Positions 23,574 through 27,058 of a DNA stretch of 27,058 nt are shown here, in pieces. Where the stretch lies: contig RFOJ01000001.1 of the NCBI GenBank assembly GCA_009926705.1, positions 1 through 27,058 on the forward strand, written 5' to 3'. This DNA is from Acidimicrobiia bacterium (GTDB taxonomy: Bacteria; Actinomycetota; Acidimicrobiia; Acidimicrobiales; Ilumatobacteraceae). Each line of letters opens with the position of its first letter. Position 1 is the first letter of the stretch. A program made the position numbers and the translations under genes. Below the pieces are notes generated by a model that saw nothing but the letters and a program-made list of their open reading frames with translations, was not told where the DNA came from and did no database searches.

Positions 23574-24959
23574 CTACGGCTGCGGGCGCGGCTCCGTGAT
23601 ATGGCAGGCGTTGACTGCTGCGACGACTGGCGTCGGGTCGATGGCCGCACCGCCGCGTGGGTGCACTTCGAAGTGCAGGTGCGGCGTCTCGGTGTTGCCG
23701 GTGGCGCCGATGGTGCCGAGGATTTGGCCGGCTTTCACGACCGTTCCTTCGTTGATGCCTTCGGCGATGGTGTCGAAGTGGGCAAAGAAGAAGTACGTGC
23801 CGTCAGAAGTGGTGAGGCGCACGCCGTTGCCGGTAAGCGACGCGTTGCGGTACACCTTGGTGATCGTGCCGTCGACCACTGCGTACACGAGGTTGCCCTT
23901 CGGGGCGATGATGTCGACACCCTCGTGGCGACGGCTGCCGCGGGCCTCTTGCCAAGTGTTGGTGAACGAGCAGCGTCCCTGCACCGGGAACACCTTGATC
24001 TGGGGGATACCGAGCGACTCAAGCGACGGGATGAGACCGAGCGCCTGCGCAGTGGGGAAGTCGAGGGCCTGCGACGGGTTCAAGCCACGGCTCGACTGAA
24101 AGTTGCCGAGCGCGATTGACGTCGCGACGCCGAACACACCGTCAGCTCCACCCTTCACTTCGACGCCGTTGTTGATGAGCGTCTGCTGCACGAGACGAAC
24201 AGCGTCGCTGCGCTGACCACGCGAAGGCAACGCGTTCGGGTCGAGCTGGGTCGGTGCGACGACCGAAGCAACAGGAGCAGCAACCACCGGCTGCGCGTTC
24301 TGCTGCGCAACCACGACTGGGGCTGCAGGCACTGCCGCGGGCTTAGCAGCGGCGGGCTTGGCAGCCGGAACTACGACTGGGGCAGGAGCGGTGTCGACCA
24401 AACCGAGCGCGAACGCCGTGGCGTGATCGAGCGACTTGGTAACTGGGAGACCCTTGCGACTCTGGAAGGTGGCGAGTGCGACGGTGGTGGCAAGACCAAA
24501 CGAACCGTCAGCACCACCCTTCACCGTGACGCCGTTATTGATGAGTGCCTGCTGGACGCTCCACACGGCTTCGCCCTGGTCGCCAGCTTTGGGAAGCGTG
24601 GTCGGGGTGAGGCGCTGCACGACGATGAGACCAAGGAAGCGAGCTGTGGGCTCGTCCACGATGCCGGTGACACGAAGACCGACGGCCTTCTGCATGTTGC
24701 GCAGGGTCGTCTGGGTGCGTGTCGAGAACTCGCCGTCGACACCGCCCTTCAAGGTGAAGCCGCGGGCGACCATGGCCTGTTGCAGACGAACGACGTCATC
24801 GCTCGAGTCACCGAGCACCGGCAGCACGCTGGTGCCGTTTGAGGTTGAGCCGGCCGACGCTGCGGCAGTGGCTGCGGACACCGTCGGGGCAGGCACCTGG
24901 CTGGTGGCCTGGGCGCCGAGGCTGAGAACGATGGATGTGGCGATTGCGGTGAGAACCAT
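23574..24959 (-). CDS. Secreted peptidoglycan-binding M23 (LytM) peptidase
   Basis: Cell-wall protein of 461 residues. A hydrophobic Sec-type signal (about 1-25, ending near AQA) lacks the usual N-terminal positive charge. Three PG_binding_1 modules follow at about 50-112, 125-187 and 247-310, each with a GGxDGxFxxxT-type core. An Ala/Pro/Val-rich linker separates the second and third. The C-terminal M23 domain (about 340-450) keeps the zinc motifs HEGVD and HLHFE, so it appears active as a murein endopeptidase. Two cysteines flank the domain (GRCSF and NACHI) and may form a disulfide. The ATG has a strong AAGGAG eight bases upstream, unlike the leaderless genes nearby. Confidence 0.92.
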   Translation of the reverse strand: MVLTAIATSIVLSLGAQATSQVPAPTVSAATAAASAGSTSNGTSVLPVLGDSSDDVVRLQQAMVARGFTLKGGVDGEFSTRTQTTLRNMQKAVGLRVTGIVDEPTARFLGLIVVQRLTPTTLPKAGDQGEAVWSVQQALINNGVTVKGGADGSFGLATTVALATFQSRKGLPVTKSLDHATAFALGLVDTAPAPVVVPAAKPAAAKPAAVPAAPVVVAQQNAQPVVAAPVASVVAPTQLDPNALPSRGQRSDAVRLVQQTLINNGVEVKGGADGVFGVATSIALGNFQSSRGLNPSQALDFPTAQALGLIPSLESLGIPQIKVFPVQGRCSFTNTWQEARGSRRHEGVDIIAPKGNLVYAVVDGTITKVYRNASLTGNGVRLTTSDGTYFFFAHFDTIAEGINEGTVVKAGQILGTIGATGNTETPHLHFEVHPRGGAAIDPTPVVAAVNACHITEPRPQP

Positions 24960-24967
24960 TGCTGAAA

Positions 24968-24973
24968 CTCCTT
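24968..24973 (-). promoter_or_regulatory. Strong Shine-Dalgarno of the M23 peptidase gene
   Basis: Minus-strand AAGGAG with eight bases to ATG 24959. It fixes the start codon and is the clearest Shine-Dalgarno in the window. It lies immediately downstream of the closing arm of a leader hairpin. Confidence 0.7.
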
Positions 24974-24974
24974 G

Positions 24975-25029
24975 GTGAGATCCGCAGAAGGGATCGGCCC
25001 AGGAGCCAGGAACTGAAGGAAAATCTCAC
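24975..25029 (-). promoter_or_regulatory. Structured 5' leader of the M23 peptidase gene
   Basis: A perfect 7-bp pairing (25023-25029 with 24975-24981, GTGAGAT with ATCTCAC) closes a 41-base interior just upstream of the Shine-Dalgarno. A TCCTT in the interior could instead pair with AAGGA of the ribosome site, which would allow on/off translational control. Actinobacterial cell-wall hydrolase genes are often controlled by cyclic-di-AMP (ydaO/yuaA) riboswitches, but the known consensus was not recognised here. Confidence 0.4.
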
Positions 25030-25101
25030 TAAAACGGCTAGTATGACCGCTCTCCGTGGTGGACATATGCCCAGCGTGGGGCGAGGAACACTCAGCGTGA
25101 T

Positions 25102-26181
25102 CTAATCGAGCACTTCGTAACGGCGGGTGGCGATGAGCCAGCCTGCCTGGGTGCGCTCATAGCGATCGTGCAAGACCGCTATTCGTGACCCCAATGACCC
25201 GTTCCGGCGCTGAAATCGCTCGGTGACGGTGATTCGACCAGTGGCGCTGCCTGCGGTCTCGTCAACCCGCAACACCACGATTTCCGGGCTCTGGAGTGTC
25301 CAACGATCCGGGGAGAAGTGCTTGGCGAACAATCCGGTCAATTCTTCAGCACCCTTCCCACTCGAACCGTCGGGCAACTGCAGCTGCGCGTTTGTCGTCC
25401 ACTGCGCCAGCCAGGTGACTTGGTCACCGCGCAACTGGGCGTCGGCAACTGCGGCAATCACATGGCGCAACGCTGCGTCGGTGATGGCGGTTGGTGCGTC
25501 GCCGGCGGGAACCGCAGTTGATGCCGTGGAAGCACCAGTAGCCGCACGCACGGCGGGTTTTACCGACCGTCGACCATCGCGAATGTCGTCGGGCGACAAG
25601 CCTGTTTCGAATGCTGCCGACGCACGCAGGGTGCGCATCAATTCTTTGCGCTTCACCACGCCTTCGTGCGCCGCGAACTGCACGGCAAGACCATCAATCA
25701 GCGCCGTGAGTCGCATGGCCGAGATGCGCGGCTGTTCGCAGTGGAACTCACCCGTTTCGTTCCCGCGGCGCAACACTCGTTCGAGAAAGCCAATCGACTG
25801 CTCGTCGAGCTGCTGACTGATGCTCTTCATAAGGGGATTGCGCAATGCCTCGCCCCATGCGTCGATCCAGAGCATCCACTCGACGTCGTCGCTACCCTCC
25901 GGCACGTAGCTCTCGATGAGGCGCCACAGTTGTGCGGTTGCTGACTGGCCGAGCTCGATGTCGCGTTCCATCTCGGCGAGATCTTTTCTCGCGTAGTACT
26001 CGAACGCGGCCGCCAGCAACGCTTCTTTGCTGTCGAAGTGGTAGTGGATGAGGCTGTTGGACACCCCAAGACGTTTGGCGACATCCGCCACACGCGTGCC
26101 GGCGAAACCGCGTTCGATGACCACTTCGCAAGTGGCTTCAAGGATCTCAACCCGCCGGGCCTCAACCGCGTACTTTTTCAC
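25102..26181 (-). CDS. TetR-family regulator fused to a SnoaL/NTF2-like domain
   Basis: Protein of 359 residues. The N-terminal TetR helix-turn-helix lies at about 12-57 (EVVIERGFAGTRVADVAKRLG then SNSLIHYHFDSKEALL). The ligand/dimer domain reaches about residue 190 and contains ALIDGLAVQF as in BetI-like regulators. After a linker rich in Ala, Thr and Pro, residues about 233-357 form a SnoaL_4/NTF2-like cone ending in HDRYERTQAGWLIATRRYEVLD. The whole is nearly twice the usual TetR length. GTG 26181 was chosen because TATTGT lies exactly six bases upstream; the in-frame extension further upstream overlaps ctaA and is not TetR-like. It diverges from ctaA across 38 bases and precedes the M23 gene on the same strand. 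Confidence 0.87.
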   Translation of the reverse strand: MKKYAVEARRVEILEATCEVVIERGFAGTRVADVAKRLGVSNSLIHYHFDSKEALLAAAFEYYARKDLAEMERDIELGQSATAQLWRLIESYVPEGSDDVEWMLWIDAWGEALRNPLMKSISQQLDEQSIGFLERVLRRGNETGEFHCEQPRISAMRLTALIDGLAVQFAAHEGVVKRKELMRTLRASAAFETGLSPDDIRDGRRSVKPAVRAATGASTASTAVPAGDAPTAITDAALRHVIAAVADAQLRGDQVTWLAQWTTNAQLQLPDGSSGKGAEELTGLFAKHFSPDRWTLQSPEIVVLRVDETAGSATGRITVTERFQRRNGSLGSRIAVLHDRYERTQAGWLIATRRYEVLD

Positions 26182-26187
26182 GACGAG

Positions 26188-26193
26188 ACAATA
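26188..26193 (-). promoter_or_regulatory. -10 element of the TetR-SnoaL gene (leaderless)
   Basis: Minus-strand TATTGT, six bases, then GTG 26181. It shares a 38-bp divergent spacer with the ctaA promoter, a natural place for autoregulation, though no clear operator palindrome was seen. Confidence 0.65.
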
Positions 26194-26207
26194 GTTCTGC
26201 CGCTGCC

Positions 26208-26213
26208 TAGCGT
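26208..26213 (+). promoter_or_regulatory. -10 element of ctaA (leaderless)
   Basis: TAGCGT, six bases, then GTG 26220. It selects this GTG over the second in-frame GTG at 26226. Confidence 0.65.
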
Positions 26214-26219
26214 GATGCC

Positions 26220-27058
26220 GTGAACGTGACGACGACCGACTCGGCACACGTCGACGGCGGACGACGCTCGGCTCGCAGGCTCTCACTTCGGCGGTACCGC
26301 GTCATCGTCTGGGTCGCTTTCGTCTCGCTCTACGTCATCATCGTGACGGGCTCGTTGGTGCGCCTCACCGGCTCCGGGCTCGGCTGCATCGACTGGCCTG
26401 CCTGCAATGAGGAGCAGTTCGTCGACGTCTCGACGCCCCATGCCGCCATCGAGCAATTGAACCGCCTCTTCACGGGAGTGGTCGCCGCAAGTGTCATCGC
26501 TGCCGTGTTGGCTGCGCTCTTCGTGCGGCCTCGTCAACCTCGGCTCGTGCGGCTGGCGCTCTGGCTCGTGGCTGGTGTACTGGCGCAAGTGGTGCTCGGC
26601 GGCATCGTCGTGCTGACTGGCCTGCACCCGCTCAGCAACATGGGACACTTCTTACTTTCCGTCGCACTCATGGTCGGTGCATACCTACTCGTCGATGCGG
26701 TGTCGTCCGAAGGCCAACGCGAAGCGCGCGAGCTGGCTGCCGAGGCTGGGGCCCGCAGCTCGGGCAGACAGCGAACCACCGATCTCACGTGGTGGCAACT
26801 GCGCGGTGGCCCCGTTGTCGTGCTCACCCTCGCTGCCATCATCACCGGCACTGTGGTGACGGGCACTGGTCCTCATGCGGGCGACGAGACCGCGCCGCGA
26901 TTCGACTTCATGATCACCTCGGTCGTTCGCGTACACGGAGTGGCCGTCTGGCTCGTGGTCATGGCGTCGTTGTGGCTTGGTTTCAGACTGTGGCGCAAAG
27001 GCGCCGACCAGCGCGTGCAGCGAGGGTTCGAATGGTTCCTCTTTGCCGCCATCGCACA
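26220..27058 (+). CDS. ctaA: Heme A synthase CtaA/COX15 (3' end outside the window)
   Basis: Membrane enzyme that oxidises the heme O methyl group to give heme A for aa3-type cytochrome oxidase. About 279 residues are visible. TM1 carries VTGSLVRLTGSGLGCIDWPAC, with the cysteine pair typical of one CtaA class, then AAIEQLNRLFTG, LHPLSNMGHF, TGTGPHAGD and VVRVHGVAVW, which supply the conserved His and Arg residues of the heme pockets. At least five transmembrane segments are present before the window ends. The start is GTG 26220 on the basis of its leaderless -10 element. Its presence implies aerobic respiration. Confidence 0.92.
   Translation, partial: MNVTTTDSAHVDGGRRSARRLSLRRYRVIVWVAFVSLYVIIVTGSLVRLTGSGLGCIDWPACNEEQFVDVSTPHAAIEQLNRLFTGVVAASVIAAVLAALFVRPRQPRLVRLALWLVAGVLAQVVLGGIVVLTGLHPLSNMGHFLLSVALMVGAYLLVDAVSSEGQREARELAAEAGARSSGRQRTTDLTWWQLRGGPVVVLTLAAIITGTVVTGTGPHAGDETAPRFDFMITSVVRVHGVAVWLVVMASLWLGFRLWRKGADQRVQRGFEWFLFAAIA

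Noticed and set aside
26182..26286. An N-terminal extension of the TetR regulator
   Set aside because: It is Arg/Ser-rich, overlaps the start of ctaA on the other strand, and the GTG at 26181 has a leaderless -10 element at the standard spacing.

Overview
The window is high-GC (roughly 60% or more), gene-dense DNA with very short intergenic gaps. It reads as a chromosomal segment of an actinobacterium, possibly of the Acidimicrobiia/Ilumatobacter type. Supporting clues are a probable F420-dependent luciferase-like reductase, many GTG starts, a CtaA heme A synthase of actinobacterial style, and a recurrent leaderless promoter pattern (TANNNT, six bases, start codon). The taxonomic call is inference. 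No tRNA, rRNA, CRISPR, insertion sequence or phage gene was seen.

Region 1 (1-10407, minus strand) is one long catabolic operon. In transcription order it encodes an M20-family N-carbamoyl-L-amino-acid/allantoate amidohydrolase, an N-carbamoyl-D-amino-acid amidohydrolase (nitrilase fold), a 156-nt hairpin-rich spacer, a fused Fe-S/molybdopterin xanthine dehydrogenase of XdhD type, an SsnA-like aminohydrolase, a Mer-like luciferase-like oxidoreductase, and the FAD, [2Fe-2S] and molybdopterin subunits of a second xanthine-dehydrogenase-family enzyme, the last cut by the window edge. The XdhD-SsnA pairing is the one found in the purine/urate gene clusters of E. coli and gut anaerobes. Here YgfK and HyuA are not seen; a putative F420 enzyme and two stereo-complementary carbamoylases are present. 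The set could oxidise an N-heterocycle, open the ring and remove carbamoyl groups.

Region 2 (10442-17910) holds short transcription units that diverge from minimal spacers: a class III aminotransferase with a TauE/SafE-type exporter (plus), a metallo-beta-lactamase hydrolase (minus), a Gfo/Idh/MocA oxidoreductase (plus), a carboxylesterase with a DAO-type FAD oxidoreductase (minus), and a left-handed beta-helix acyltransferase (plus). They look like accessory amine, ester and organic-acid metabolism.

Region 3 (17914-23417) has a small membrane-anchored protein (minus), a heterodimeric ABC exporter pair, a lipoprotein and a histidine phosphatase (plus). The second ABC gene carries an apparent frameshift between TM1 and TM2. 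The two ABC subunits together show the one-degenerate-site, one-canonical-site arrangement.

Region 4 (23418-27058) has a repeat-rich convergent spacer, a secreted peptidoglycan-binding M23 peptidase behind a structured leader with a strong Shine-Dalgarno, a TetR regulator fused to a SnoaL/NTF2-like domain, and the divergent start of ctaA, cut by the window end. Every coding call was made from translation and motif recognition, without database searches.
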